A DNA stretch of 64,000 bases from Dipteronia dyeriana. Lineage: Eukaryota > Streptophyta > Magnoliopsida > Sapindales > Sapindaceae. A program made the translations under genes and the position numbers. Positions within the stretch are counted from its first letter, which is position 1; every line of letters starts with the position of its first letter. The stretch spans positions 63,909,253 through 63,973,252 of the forward strand of contig CM065297.1 of NCBI GenBank assembly GCA_032871835.1, in the 5' to 3' direction. Positions 47,188-58,717 of the stretch are shown one piece after another. The notes under the pieces were generated by a model. The model was not told where the DNA came from, did no database searches, and saw nothing but the letters and a program-made list of their open reading frames with translations.

Positions 47188-47358
47188 CCTTTGGCCACAT
47201 TTTATGTCAAAATGGGGGAGAATAAACATTGATACTAAAACCTATGCTCTCTTCTTATAATGTTAGGTTTACTTGGCTTATTTTTTAATTGGTATCATTT
47301 GGTATCTTGAATTCTTGGTTTGAAATATTTGGATGATGATATTTTTTTTGATGGATAG
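47188..47358 (+). other. LARD-B segment with TSD gatag
   Basis: Matches LARD-A just after its PF20167-like stop (atgtcaaaa.gggagaa). The last five bases gatag (47354-47358) recur at 62469-62473. Confidence 0.8.
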
Positions 47359-47735
47359 TGATGTAGCGGAAGCTTTATGAGAAAAATCTGCAAGAAACAA
47401 TTAGAAACAACGATTTGGATCCGTTGATTCGTGCACGAATACCGGAAACAAACCCTACTAATATTCTGTTGATCCACCCACGGATACCAGAATACCAGGC
47501 TTCAAATACAACAATCGACTTCCCGCACGAAGGATGTGTAATTGGATAGTTGAGAAACAATTCTCTATATTTTTTATTAATCAAAAACTGCATTTCAAAC
47601 CCTAATACAATCTACTTAAATAGAATTGTAAAACTTGACTAACAAGAAAACACTAAACAAACGGGAAAGAATCCTAAATGAAAAAGATACCAAATCTCCT
47701 AAAATCAAAAGAATCCTAAAACATTAAAAACCTAT

Positions 47736-48636
47736 TGTTGACGTTGATTTCTGGATATGCCAATAAGGATTGGGTTTTGACTATCAATTCAAAGAGAAAG
47801 AGATTAGAGGAAGTAATCAAGACACAAGTTTTACGTGGTAAAACTCCGATGACCGGAGAAACGTCCACGGGTGGTTGAATGATCAACCTCGCCAAAATCC
47901 ACTATGAATTTGGAATGTTACAAGCTCTCGATCTCTCTTTCTTCTCTCTGTATTTTTCTGTTGTTTGTTGTCTATCTCTTTTTTCGGCGAGATTATGGGT
48001 CTATTTATATGTTTATAGAGGCCTAATATGCCTTGTACAAGTAATAGATCTTTGTATTTAATTACAATTATTTACTTGCTTGAGGTCGATTGTCTTCTTT
48101 CCCATTTCGGAGTCTTGTATTGAAATCGAATGGGATTCTAGTAGTGCAGTCCAATTTGAACTTGTTTCCTTATAAGAACGTGGTCTTTTTAAAGAAATAA
48201 AGTTGTTGCCTAATTGGGAACCCTTTTCAGCTCAGTATTCTGTTCTCTTTGGGATTCCTTGATATGGGTATCTTCGTTTATCCTTATGACTTGATTCACG
48301 TGAGTTATGCACTGGAGTTTTTATTTGATTTTCATCATGTTTGTCCCGAGTAAGAGCAATACCCGTTGGTCCCGAGTAGCGCCATTTGATCCCGAGTAAC
48401 ATCATTTGATCCCGAGTAACATCATTTGATCCCGAGTAAGAGCAATACCTGCTGGTCCCGAGTAATATATGATGTCGATTGACCCTGAATGGGTTTTGTT
48501 CAATATCCGCTTACTCAGGTTCTCTTATTCAATGATGTCTTATAGGATATTTTCTGAATGCCTATTCGGATGTCCACCTGGCAATTTATCCTCTTTGTTT
48601 GATGACGTGTTCATGTGATAAAATTCACATATGACA
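47736..48636 (-). repeat. Tat 3' LTR (left)
   Basis: tgttgacgtt ... atatgaca, 901 bases; matches 58718-59594 apart from scattered substitutions (mostly transitions) and one extra 20-base repeat unit. Confidence 0.93.
48343..48466. repeat. cccgagta minisatellite in Tat LTR
   Basis: Units of catttgatcccgagtaacat (20 bases) occur three times, framed by gtcccgagtaagagcaatac copies. The right LTR (59319-59422) has two of the 20-base units. Confidence 0.9.
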
Positions 48637-49321
48637 ATACCCCATTAAATTTTTTTTGTTGAACATGGTTAGTTCGGGCAAAAGCATTTTAATTAGTTAT
48701 CAATATCTTTTCAGTATCCGAGTAAATATCTTGTCATAATGTTGGTTTTAATGATGACCCTGCAAATTCGATTTGTCTTCTTACGCGAGATCTTTAATGA
48801 CGACGACATTTTGGAGTTCTGAGGGCGAAAGCTAGTTCTCCTTCTGACATGTGTCTCTTGCCTCTTCATTTTTTCATATCATTTATGAGAAACGACCTAC
48901 TCGCTTCCCCGTGTGTCGCCTACATCATCAATCCTTATCATTTATTTTTCCCGCCTTGAGATCTAGGGTTTCATGCTTTTATTTCTTTAAATTCTTCACT
49001 CAGCAAAAGAAATTTCTTAAACCCAGATTTCTCAACAGAAAAAATTTCTTGAACCCAGATTTCTTTACGCAGAAGGTCGTGACTTTTCATTGAAGATCTT
49101 GCACCAGACTTTATTCAAGGTTAGTTTTTAATGGAGAATGTGGAGATTTCCAGTTAGTTTCTTGTATTAGAAGATTACTGGGGGAAATCCCTGTAGATGA
49201 ACCTCCATTTTTAGAAGTTGATGTTTCGGGGCTTCACCTTGATGTCACTTTTAGGCATGTATCGAGTTTTTCATCTAGTTCTGATTCTGATATTTCTGAC
49301 CACAGGGTACCTCTTCGAAGG
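48637..49321 (+). other. Region between Tat 3' LTR and antisense gene
   Basis: The minus-strand polypurine tract (aatggggtat) lies at 48637-48650. The antisense gene's frame is open upstream of its first ATG back to about 49130 (..SSSSDSDISDHRVPLRRM..), so the real start may be here. Promoter not identified. Confidence 0.55.
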
Positions 49322-51698
49322 ATGGGAAAACACCAAAGTAAAAGTGAAGTCCGCAAACACAACTCGGGTGATATTCTGATTGGGGAGCAGACTGTCAACA
49401 AGAACGACGTTGAAGAGGCGTCCAAAATCTCTTGTCTTTCTTTCTCTACTACTCGCCCGAGTGGATTTGATACAGAGCCGAACGTAGTCGGGGCAGATGA
49501 AATAGAAAAGTATCGTTCCCGTTTCGATTTGCCCAACTCGGTCACTCTGATTCCAGCGAGTGATAGAGCTGCGTGGAATCCTCCCCCGGGTATGGTGACG
49601 ATCTACTGATCCATGCTCTACTGCAGCGTCACTTTTCCCTTCCAACCATTCACTGCCTGGTTTTTGCCTGAATCAGGAATTGCTCCGGCTCAGCTGGCCC
49701 TGAATAGTTACAAAATTTTGATGTGTCTGTGGAACATGTTCAGCCGGATGAACTTATCGCCGCCATCCCCGAATGAAATCAGACATTTCTTTACGCTGAG
49801 GCAATCGGGCAAGTCGGGGAATTACTTCTTCATGTTTAACTTGCCAGATTGCTGGGTTCATAAGGGGACAAAAGTGAGTCGGGAAGCTCATATCTCCGAT
49901 AACCCTAAAAAAAAGGGTTTTACATGGGGATTTCCTACGTCCAACAAGTTCTGGAAGAACAGTTGGTTTTTCATCGGAGGGAGTCTCTGGCTAGAAGTCA
50001 CTGTTTCAGCTGGGGATACTTGAACGATGTTGAAGGTCCCTCGTTTCTTCTATTCCTTTGAGATTTAGAACAAGAAGAAAATCGAGTACAGTGATACGGA
50101 GCTGACCAGAATTGCTCGAGCAGCGGTTCGTACTTTGGAGAAGAGGAGCATGACTTATCTTTTCGTTGAGTCGAAGATGATTGAGTTCGGCTTCTTCGAA
50201 AAGATTTCTGGCCAACGTAGGCGATGTAAGCGATTTTTGCAATCTTTTCCTTTCATTGTTATATATATTTTTTGTTTTGCATTCTGACGCGGTTCCTTTT
50301 TTCTTCTAAGTTTTTGATACAGACGTCGTCTGCGATCTTCAGACACGCCAAGTGAAGTCAATTATTCAGGCGAGTCAGAAAGAAGCTTCTAGTCAAAGTG
50401 GTGAAGGCATCGCCCCGCCTGAGTCCGACGAGGGGGCTGATGCGGTTGAAGAACAAATTTCTGAAGATGTCCTCGAGGATGTTTTTCAACCAACAGCTAG
50501 GGAAACTAGTGGTCCAAGTGGCCCGACCGATACCCAACTGCCTGGCGATGGGCAGGGACAGAGTGAAGGTCTCGGTAAGGAGCCTGCCGAGGGGACTGAC
50601 GTCGGTGATGGAGGTAATTCCTCTGCAGGACAAGTACCTGTGGATCCTGAATTCTTTGAGTCCTTCAGGGATGATACTCAGGAGGATCCTGCGGCTGATC
50701 TGAGCTTACACCGTTCTCGGGGTGAGAAGCGAAAAACAATCAGCTTCCTGACTCGCCCACTTAAGGTCCCTCGGGTGGTCTCATTCATTAATTCCAGCGA
50801 TGAAGATGATGTGGATGTGATTCTCTTGAGCGTTGATGCCGGAGCGTCAACTGATGCGGCTGCTTCAGAACTGAACAAGGGTTTCGCTACCTCTGAGGTT
50901 GGAAATCTAGGGGCTGAATCCTCAAGGGTTCCTTCATATCCTTCTCCCAAGGATATGCTGTGGGAGATGTCATCTGGTAGGGCTTTTACTGGAGACGACC
51001 GTTGGAGCTGTTTTCGAGATAGCTGTCTGACTGATCGTCTTCAGAATTTATTCAACGGTGCATCTTAGTAAGTTACCCTTTATTGTTTTGCTTGTTTACC
51101 AGATTTTCAGATTTTTAATTAAACCTTTTTGGTAGATGGTGGCTGAATTCGTTGGGCTAGTTCAGATGCAGCAATATCAAGTCGATCGAATAAGGTGTCT
51201 AGAAGATCAGCTAAAGGAAAGTGAGGATCATCATGCTCGGGTCGAATCCTTATCCCAAGAGGCTAGGCAGGAAATTGAAGTACAAAAGGTGGATCGTTTC
51301 AAAAGATCCCCTGCCTACGATGCTCTTCTCCTCCAGGAGTTTCAACGAGGGTTGGTTTCAGCTGGTGAATTCTTTAAAGTCAAGAATCGGGCAACTGAGA
51401 AGTCCCGAGCCAATTGGGAGTTGTCAATCAAACATCATGTGGATCGTCCTTGGAGTCTCTTCAAACTCAGATGAAGGAATGGAGAGCTTAGTGTCGTAGT
51501 CGAGGCAAAGAGCCCCATCCTATGCATTTAGAGATTCCATCTGAACACTCACTCTCGACCTTCTATGCCAGTCAAGAGTCGGTCGTGAAGGGTGTGGAGC
51601 CTGATGTCGGGCCGATTCCAGGAGAGGATTACAGCCAATGGATGGATGACTCAGTCGACAAAATTACTTGGCCTTATAACAAAAATCTGCTTCGCTAA
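49322..51698 (+). pseudogene. Antisense gene of Tat element, Transposase_28-like (PF04195-like)
   Basis: Opposite in strand to gag-pol. First part (49322-50023): F-P-F-Q-P-F-T-A-W-F-L, IAPAQLALNSYKILMCLWNM and NWFF-like SWFFIGG, the 'putative gypsy type transposon' domain, with stops at ~49609 and 50023. Middle part (50352-51068): acidic, Ser/Gly/Pro-rich, disordered, with K-R-K-T near its centre. Last part (51136-51698): coiled coil (QYQVDRIRCLEDQLKESEDH), then DYSQWMDDS near the end. Gaps at about 50225-50330 (gtaagc ... acag) and 51069-51135 (gtaagt ... ggtag) look like introns; exact joins are uncertain because stops remain. Known in Tat elements; function unestablished. Confidence 0.75.
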
Positions 51699-53040
51699 TA
51701 CGAAATGGTGCCAGACCCGAGTATTGGCAAGGGCTCCAAATCCTCACAATCTTGATTTCTGTAGATAGGATTTTTGTAGACTTTTTAATTCTTTGTAAAG
51801 AATACTGTAATAATTCTTTTGAAAGATTAATAATATTCTGAGTAGCTTTTCTGAATCTGGTATTTTGATTCTATTGCTCGCAAAATTTATTTACTATTGC
51901 CGAGTATGTTATTTAACTTTAATGTTCGGGTAACTTCACCGAGTATCTTATCAAACCGGTTGTTTTCCGAATAGCTTTGACTGCCAAGTATCTTATTATA
52001 CTAGCTATTGTAATCTTCATGCCAAGTATCTTATTGAATTGGCTAACTCTGATGTTGGGGTAACTTCTCGAGTATCTTATTAAACCAGTTGCCACCCGAA
52101 TAATGCCAAGTATCTTATTAAACTGGCTCTTGTAATCTTCATGCCAAGTGTCTTATTAAACTGGCTAACTCTGATGTTCGGGTAACTTCACCGAGTATCT
52201 TATTAAACCGGTTGCCACCCGAATAATGCCAAGTATCTTATTAAACTGGCTCTTGTAATCTTCAAGCCAAGTGTCTTATTAAACTGGCTAACTCTGATGT
52301 TCGAGTAACTTCACCGAGTATCTTATTAAACCGGTTGCCACCCGAATAATTTCGAGTATCTTATTAAAATGGCTCTTAATAGTTTTCATGCCAAGTATCT
52401 TATTAAATTGGCCAACTCTGATGTTCGGATAACTTTACCGAGCATCTTATTAAACCGGTTGTCACCCGAATAATGCTAAGTATCTTATTAAACTGGCTCT
52501 TTGTATTATTAATCGTGTCATCTTTAAACAGATAAGTAGGTTTATACTTATGTTTCATACACGGTTGCTACCCGAACATTACATTATTGCTCACCATAAT
52601 CATATGTTCGAGTCCTTACACATTACCAAGGACGTCTCCCTAGTTTTTATGTTTGCCAAATCGTTAAGTTTTTTGAATTGCTTAACACATCTACAAATTT
52701 CACAAGAATTTTTCCCGATAGCATCCCGAGCTGGTGCATCAGGTCTACCTTTTTACGAAGGTCATTTTGACCTTACTCGGCTGGCATGCTCCTTTGAGCT
52801 TCTCCGTCCATTCAGGATTTAATGGTCCCGAGTATTCTATTTGCAAGTTCTTATTATCATGCTTGTCTTCCATATGTTCTTATTATCATATGCTTTCTTT
52901 TGAAAATCCCGAGTTCGATGCTTTTCTTTTGGAAATCCCGAGTTTGATTTTTTATTTATAACTGCAAAATCAATAAAGTTAAAATTCCACAGCTAATATT
53001 TATCCTAACATTTTCCTGACTAGAGAAAAGAACAGATAAT
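51699..53040. other. Tat 3' region with satellite-like repeats
   Basis: Untranslated on both strands. Holds the tandem array at 51940-52510; the rest (52510-53040) is unique sequence scattered with cccgagt motifs. No gene supported. Confidence 0.75.
51940..52510. repeat. Tandem array, ~123 base unit of three ~41 base monomers
   Basis: Each large unit contains three variants of (g)agtatcttattaaac.ggy: one followed by ..cttgtaatcttcat, one by ..aactctgatgttcgggtaacttcac, one by ..ttgccacccgaataat. About four and a half units, starting near 51982, 52103, 52227 and 52349. Tat elements commonly carry such arrays here. Confidence 0.9.
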
Positions 53041-53049
53041 TTAATGATA

Positions 53050-54200
53050 GAAAATTTTCAGATATTGGGCATTGCATGGTCTGGGTAAAACCCCTCCATT
53101 GGGTCATGCAATCTTGTATGCTCAATGGCCAGCTATTCCTTCAACTTTGTACGGGCCTTCCCATTTGTCAGCTAGGGAACCTGCAACTTTATTTTTTGTG
53201 TTCAATGACACTTTCCTGAGTACCAGGTCTCCTAGCTGGAATTGTCTTACCCGGATATGAGAGTTATAATGGCGAGCTACTTTTCGTTGATATGCCTTAT
53301 TTTGTATTCAGGGATTTCTCCATTTTCTCTTCTAGCTCATCTAGACTTTGTAATAGCATATCAACGTTTTGATCTTCATCGTATAGCCTGACCCCAGGTG
53401 ATGTGTATGACGTTTTTATAGGAATAACAGCTTCTGTTCCAAACGCTAAAGTGAATGGAGTTTCTCCTGTTGAAGTTCTCGCTGTTGTCCGATACGCCAT
53501 AACACTTCGGGAAGCTTTTCAACCCAGCTTCCTTTCTTGGCATCTAGCTTTGCTTTAAATGTGTGCTTGATGATTTTGTTCACTGCTTCCACCTAACCAT
53601 TTGTCTGAGGGTGGGCAGGTGTGGCATAGTAATTGGCAATTTGGTACTCTTTGCACAGTTGTCTGGATTTCAAGTTATCGAACTGGGTGCCGTTGTCAGT
53701 GATTATAGTGTTTGGGACTCTAAACCTATAAAGTATATTCTTTTTCATGAAATTTGTGGTGTTTGCTTCTGTGATGTGCACTAATGCTTCAGCTTCTACC
53801 CACTTCATGGAATAGTCAACAGCTACTATTGCATGCTTCGTTCCACCCCTGTCTCGGCTGGCATTGAGCCGATTAGATCCAATCCTCACATGGAAAATGG
53901 CCATGGGGACGTGAGGTTTCTGAGCAGCTCAGGAGGTTGTCGGATGTCATTAGCAATCGTTTGGCAAGTATTACAACTTTCTGAACACTGCTGTGCATCT
54001 GAGAATAGAGTAGGCTAATAATAGCATTGCCTGAGTACCTTGTGTGCCAAAATTTTACCCCTAGTGTGGTTTCCGCAAACTCCTTCATGGATTTCCTGTA
54101 ATATCCGATATGCATCTTCCTCTAATACACATCTTTGGAGTGTTCAGGAATACCCCCTTCTGTATAGTTCTCCTCCAACCAACGTGTACCTGGTTGATCT
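53050..54200 (-). pseudogene. Tat integrase
   Basis: Minus strand. N-terminal zinc-binding remnants at ~54115-53990 (frameshifted); catalytic core with D in A-V-D-Y-S-M-K-W (~53805) and D in I-T-D-N-G-T-Q-F (~53693); H-P-Q-T-N-G at ~53600 is followed by a stop (Q to TAG) and then V-E-A-V-N holding the catalytic Glu. Then AYRTTARTSTGETPFTLAFG (53500-53297) and a C-terminal G-P-Y module (W-E-G-P-Y-K-V, ~53150). It integrates element DNA into host DNA. Stops and frameshifts, but all three catalytic acids are present. Confidence 0.85.
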
Positions 54201-54293
54201 ATACGTGATTTGTTTTACTTGTAAGGGATCTTCCGGGAGCACGCCTTCTACTAGGAACCTTTTTAGCCGAGTCATCCAACCATCTGGCGGTGT

Positions 54294-54800
54294 TCAGATT
54301 TCTAAAATTTCCAAGTTTCTTGGTTCAGATGTTCTTGGTATAAGGAGATGTGCAATCGGAATAGTCTTAGGCCTGATTGTGGTTGTTGCTAACGCTAGCT
54401 TGGACAATGTGTTTGCCTTTTCATTCTCCTCCATAGGGATCTGGGTAATCTTATATTCCTTAAATTTCTGGAGGAGCTGTTTTACAATGTCATGGTAGAT
54501 TATCATGCCTTCATCCTTGGCTTGGTACTCGTTCATAACTTGGTTGACAACTACCTGTGAATCACTAACTATCTCAACCTCATCTACCCCGAGAGCTATG
54601 CAGACTCTGAGTCCAGCTAGTAGCACCTCGTACTCGGCTTGATTGTTGGTTGGTTTGAAGTCGAACCTCATGGCACACTCGACATCATCTTCTTCTAGAG
54701 TGCATACTACAATCCCTACCCCCGCTGCCATGAGTGTTTGAAGAGCCATCAACATACAATTTCCATATGAAGCTTTTACCCAACATCTTTTTTGCTTCCA
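54294..54800 (-). pseudogene. Tat second RNase H (archaeal-like)
   Basis: Minus strand: G-V-G-I-V-V opens the fold, then F-K-P-T-N-N-Q-A-E-Y-E (catalytic Glu), L-G-V-D-E-V-E-I-V-S-D-S-Q (catalytic Asp), V-N-Q-V-M-N-E-Y, and P-M-E-E-N-E-K-A-N-T-L-S, where the D of the usual N-x-x-A-D-x-L-S is T. An additional RNase H after the ordinary one is a Tat trait, and this frame is uninterrupted for 153 codons. The N-terminal D-G-A/S start is altered (stop before it). Confidence 0.85.
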
Positions 54801-55990
54801 GGTTCGGTTTTGTGAATTATGCTATGAAATCTGCCACTGCTTGCCCTTTGAGAGATGTCCTGGGATGTAGTGGATATCGAACTCACTAGCTCGATCATCC
54901 ATTTGGTTAATCTCCCTGAAATCTCAGGCTTCTATAAAATCTGCTTCAATGGGCAATCGGTGAGAACCTGGATTGTATGAGCCTGGAAGTATAACCTTAG
55001 CTTTCTTGCTGTTGAAACTAGTGCCAGGGCCATCTTTTCTGTCTGTGAATATCTGGTCTCAGCTGGTAGAAGTGTCTTGCTGGTGTAGTACACTGCTTTT
55101 GTACTCTATCTTCTGTTCTGACTAGAACTGAGCTTGTTGCCAATTCTGTAATTGACAAGTACAGTTGGAGTGTCTCCCCTATATGAGGTTTTGAAAGGAT
55201 GGGAGCCTGCCCTAAGTGTTCTTTAATTTTTAAGAATGCATGCTCGCGCTCTTCATTCCATTCAAGTCATTCCCCTTTTCTAATTACTTTGAAAAAAGGT
55301 GCACATCTGTCTGTGGCTTTTGAGATGAATCTTCCTAAGGAAGCCAGACATCTTGTTAGGAGCTGTACTTCTTTGAGTGTTCTCAGTAAAGTTATTTTCT
55401 GCAAGACCTGGATCTTCTCGGGGTTGACTTCGATTCCTCTTTGATGGACTTGAAAACCCAGGAATTTTCCTGAAGGAACCCCGAATAAACACTTGTTCAG
55501 ATTTAGCTTCATTTGGTATCTCCTTAAGACATCAAATGTTTCCCTCAGATCTGAAGTATGCTTGTCTGATGTGATGCTCTTAGTCTGCATGTCATCAATG
55601 TATACTTCCATGTTCCTTCGAATTTGCCGTGAAAAGTTTTTGTTGACCAACCTTTGATAAGTTGCTCATGCATTTTTCAATCCGTAGGGCATCACAGTAT
55701 AGCAGTTTAAATCCTGATCAGTTGTGAATGCTGTTTTTTCTTCGTCAGCCTTATTCATCCAGATCTGGTTATACCCCGAGTAATCATCTATGAAACTGAG
55801 TAGCTCATGGCATGATGTAGCGTCCACCAACTGATCTATCCTTGGAAGTGGAAAACTATCTTTCGGGCATGCCTTGTTCAGATCTGTGAAATCTACACAC
55901 ATCCTCCACTGTCCATTCTTCTTTTGGACGAGGACTACATTAGCCACCCATTGAGGGTAATTGACCTCTCTAATCGATCATACATCGAGT
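54801..55990 (-). pseudogene. Tat reverse transcriptase and first RNase H
   Basis: Minus strand: W-R-M-C-V-D-F-T-D-L-N-K-A-C-P-K-D-S-F-P and F-I-D-D-Y-S-G-Y-N-Q-I (RT motif A), then frame change at ~55660; Y-I-D-D catalytic box at 55591-55602; K-C-L-F-G-V thumb region. The first RNase H (about 55260-54830) is split over frames, with recognisable blocks L-V-R-T-E-D and the aetrYsQ-like R-Y-S-Q. Catalyses copying of element RNA to DNA. Stops at ~55666 and 55265 and several frameshifts. Confidence 0.85.
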
Positions 55991-56129
55991 AGCTTCTTTA
56001 CTTCCAGTTTGATTGCCTGACTTCTTTCAAGATTGAATGATATTCTCTTTTGTATCACCGGTTTTGCATTCGGGTCTACTGTGGGTTGGTGAGATATTAT
56101 TCGGGCATATATCTAGACCATGTCTTTAT

Positions 56130-56830
56130 GACTCTAAGCGAACACATCCCTGTATTCTTTAAATAGATCAATGAGGCTTTGTTTGACTCTTCCTTCCAGG
56201 TTGGCCCCGATCTTGACCTTTTTGTCTGGTTCATCTTCTTTCAAGACAATTTCTTCAACCGGTTCAGTTTTGGATTCATTCGACTCTTCTCTTGGATCGA
56301 ATTCGAATGATAGTGGCTTTTCGTTCTGGCTCAGCTGTGTTATAGTGCAAACCTGTTCATTCTTGTCCTTGTATACTGACAGGTTAGCTCTTCGGGCCAT
56401 CTCTTGGGATCCCTTGACTATCTCGATCTCCTGTTCGGTCGGGAATTTCATCATTAAGGCATAAGTGGCTGTTACGGCCTTAGTTTTATTCAAGAATGGT
56501 CATCCCAATAGTGCATTATATGGCTAATTCTCCAAGTCTACCACCATAAAGTCAAGTAATACAGTTCTCTGGCAATGTGCCACTCCAATCTTCACATGTA
56601 GCTTTACCGTCCCGAGTGACCTGACCTCAACTCCCCCAAATCCTCTGAGTGGGATATAGAAGGGTTGTAGGTTCTTTCGGTCTAACCTGAGTTGATCATA
56701 GACAGCTACATTGAGAAGGTCTGCTGAGCTTCCATTATCTATCAGGATTCTCCTGACTTTCAGTGACCAATCCGGGCACTTATGACCAAGGCGACATTTG
56801 GCCGAACATCAACGCCATGTGAGTCTGCTT
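56130..56830 (-). pseudogene. Tat protease and protease-RT linker
   Basis: Minus strand: active-site block V-R-R-I-L-I-D-N-G-S-S-A-D-L-L at ~56705-56755, hydrophobic segment to A-L-L-G (~56505), then the 119-codon frame 56493-56134 with KFPTEQEIEIV, MARRANLSVY and an acidic linker ending L-F-K-E-Y-R-D-V-F-A, which leads into RT. Same architecture as 1-830. Frameshift near 56495. Confidence 0.82.
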
Positions 56831-57059
56831 CTGTGAATGTTATTGGGTCCCATCCTTCCTTTACCCTCTTCAGGTCTGGCTCGACAGAGTTTAGATCAAA
56901 GTTATTTCTTGCTTATACTGCTTCTCTGATTTTTGAGTTCGCTCTCGGTTACTTCTGTCAGTGGATGGTCCTCGAAAGATCGTATGTATTACTTGATTGG
57001 CCTTTGGATTGACCCTTTTATTTCGACCAGAGCTATGATCGACCCTGATCTCTTTCTTT

Positions 57060-58364
57060 GTTTCTGATTTTTCATCCCTTTTTAAGATCACATTCTGTAG
57101 ATATCCTTCCCGAATAAGGGTTTCTATATAATCTCTGAGCTGGTAACACTTGGACGTCTCATGACAGGTTTCTTTGTGGAACCTGCGGTATTTGGTTGTA
57201 TCTCACCGAGCAAACTGAGATTGACGGCGTGGCTCTTGTACCATATTCTTTGTTTCTAGAATGGCCAGTATTTCCTCCTATTTTTTCCAAAGAGGGGTGT
57301 AATTGGCGTACCTGCCTCGGTATTTTTCCATGGTCTATTCGGCGTTACGCTCATTACCCTCTTTCCTTGCTCTTTTCTTTGTCGTTTCCTTTTTGTTTTC
57401 CCTTCTGGTTCTGTACCTTGAACTCGGTGTCCTTCTATTTAGGTTTTCCCCCAGGCATGTAGCATCCTCTCGTGGCTAACTCTTCTTCCTCGACCAGTGT
57501 ATATCCTCTCGCCATATCCATTATGTCTACATATCTGGTCAGTCGGGCTCTTTTTAAATCAAAAGATAGCCGACCATTCTGCAGGTTATTGATTAATGCA
57601 GCGATTATTGCTTCATCTTTTGCACTACCAATTTCTAATACTGCTTGGCCGAATCTCCCCAGGTATTTCTTCAACGACTCATCTTTCCCTTGCATTATTT
57701 GAAAAGGTAAGCCACTGGCTTTTTCTTGTGAACATTGCTCAGGAATTGCCTTGAAAAGCTCATACTCAGTTCACTGAAACTTCTGATGCTTGCTGGGGGC
57801 AATCTACAGAACCACCTCGAACCCATATCTCCCAAAGTTTGTGGAAATTTGAGACATAGTAAGGGATCACTGTTTGCATACTGAGCCATGACACTTTTAT
57901 AGCGTCACACGTGCTCCTTTGGATCTGTATCTTCCTTAAACTGCTCTACGTGTGGCATCCTAAACCTTTCTGGGAATGGGGTCCGTAAGATTTTCCTGGT
58001 GAATTGGCTGTCAGAATCGTCATCAGATAAATCGTTATACCCATAACGTCTGACCAGTGCGTCCATTCGACGTCTGTTATTTTTGACCTCTCTGCTTCCC
58101 ACTGGACTTCCCCGATGGTCGAACCGATGGGTGATTGTCATTCCTCTTTCTGGCTCTTCACTCTGATGCTGGTTTCACATATGATTCCGTGATGACAATT
58201 TCGATGGTACCGATCGCTATCTTCTGATGACGACTGATTCCTGTACCAGTCATATTTACGGTGTCTAGTACGGAATGTCTAATCCTGGTTCTGCTTCTGG
58301 CATGGTCGTTCCTCTTCATGTGTTTCACGTCTAGCCTGTTTGATTTGAGTAAGGTTCTTTTCAA
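57060..58364 (-). pseudogene. Tat gag
   Basis: Minus strand. N-terminal Arg-rich part (58364-58158), then RYGYNDLSDDDSDSQF, P-F-P-E-R-F-R-M-P at 58141-57905 and the Retrotrans_gag core: QYANSDPLLCLKFPQTLGD, W-F-C-R-L-P-P-A-S-I, S-F-S-E-L (57889-57695), G-K-D-E-S-L-K-K-Y-L-G-R-F (57695-57435), A-R-G-Y-T-L-V-E-E-E. The C-terminal part with C/H residues (C-H-E-T, near 57160) follows. Stops at 57905, 57695 and 57435 split it. Forms the particle. Confidence 0.82.
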
Positions 58365-58717
58365 CTTCTGGTGTATTTATTTCTGGCCCTACTACCACCG
58401 AACGAAGCCTTACAGGTGAGAGGTTAGGAGTTTATGCTTCTGTAGCCAGTAGATCAACTCCTTCCATTGCTGCGTCTGCCACCAGTTACTGCAACGCTTC
58501 TCGAAAATGTTGAGTCAGATCTCCACTGGTAGGAGGAACTTGCTGGATCCCCGCTAGGAATGTAGGTTGGTTTTTTGTTGTTGTGGTGAGATCCCGTGAG
58601 GTACTGCAGACATGGAAGTTATCTGGAGATTTTTGGACATCCGTAGAATTGCTTCTGCTTCATACCATCGCTTTTGTTGAAGTCCGAAGGATCAGTTCCC
58701 GTCATTCTAGCGCCAAT
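58365..58717 (-). other. Tat 5' leader and primer-binding site
   Basis: No gene except the possible gag start. The PBS-like stretch next to the LTR reads, on the minus strand, attggcgctagaatgacggg (58698-58717), of the TGGCGC type used by Tat/Athila elements rather than the Met-tRNA type of the copia elements. tRNA identity is not certain. Confidence 0.75.

Noticed and set aside
49234..49645. Minus-strand ORFs opposite the antisense gene
   Set aside because: Same DNA as the Transposase_28-like frame, which has family motifs; the minus frames have none.
51940..52510. CRISPR-like spaced repeats
   Set aside because: Repeat and spacer are both conserved between units, it is in a plant retrotransposon, and no cas genes exist; it is a satellite-type array.
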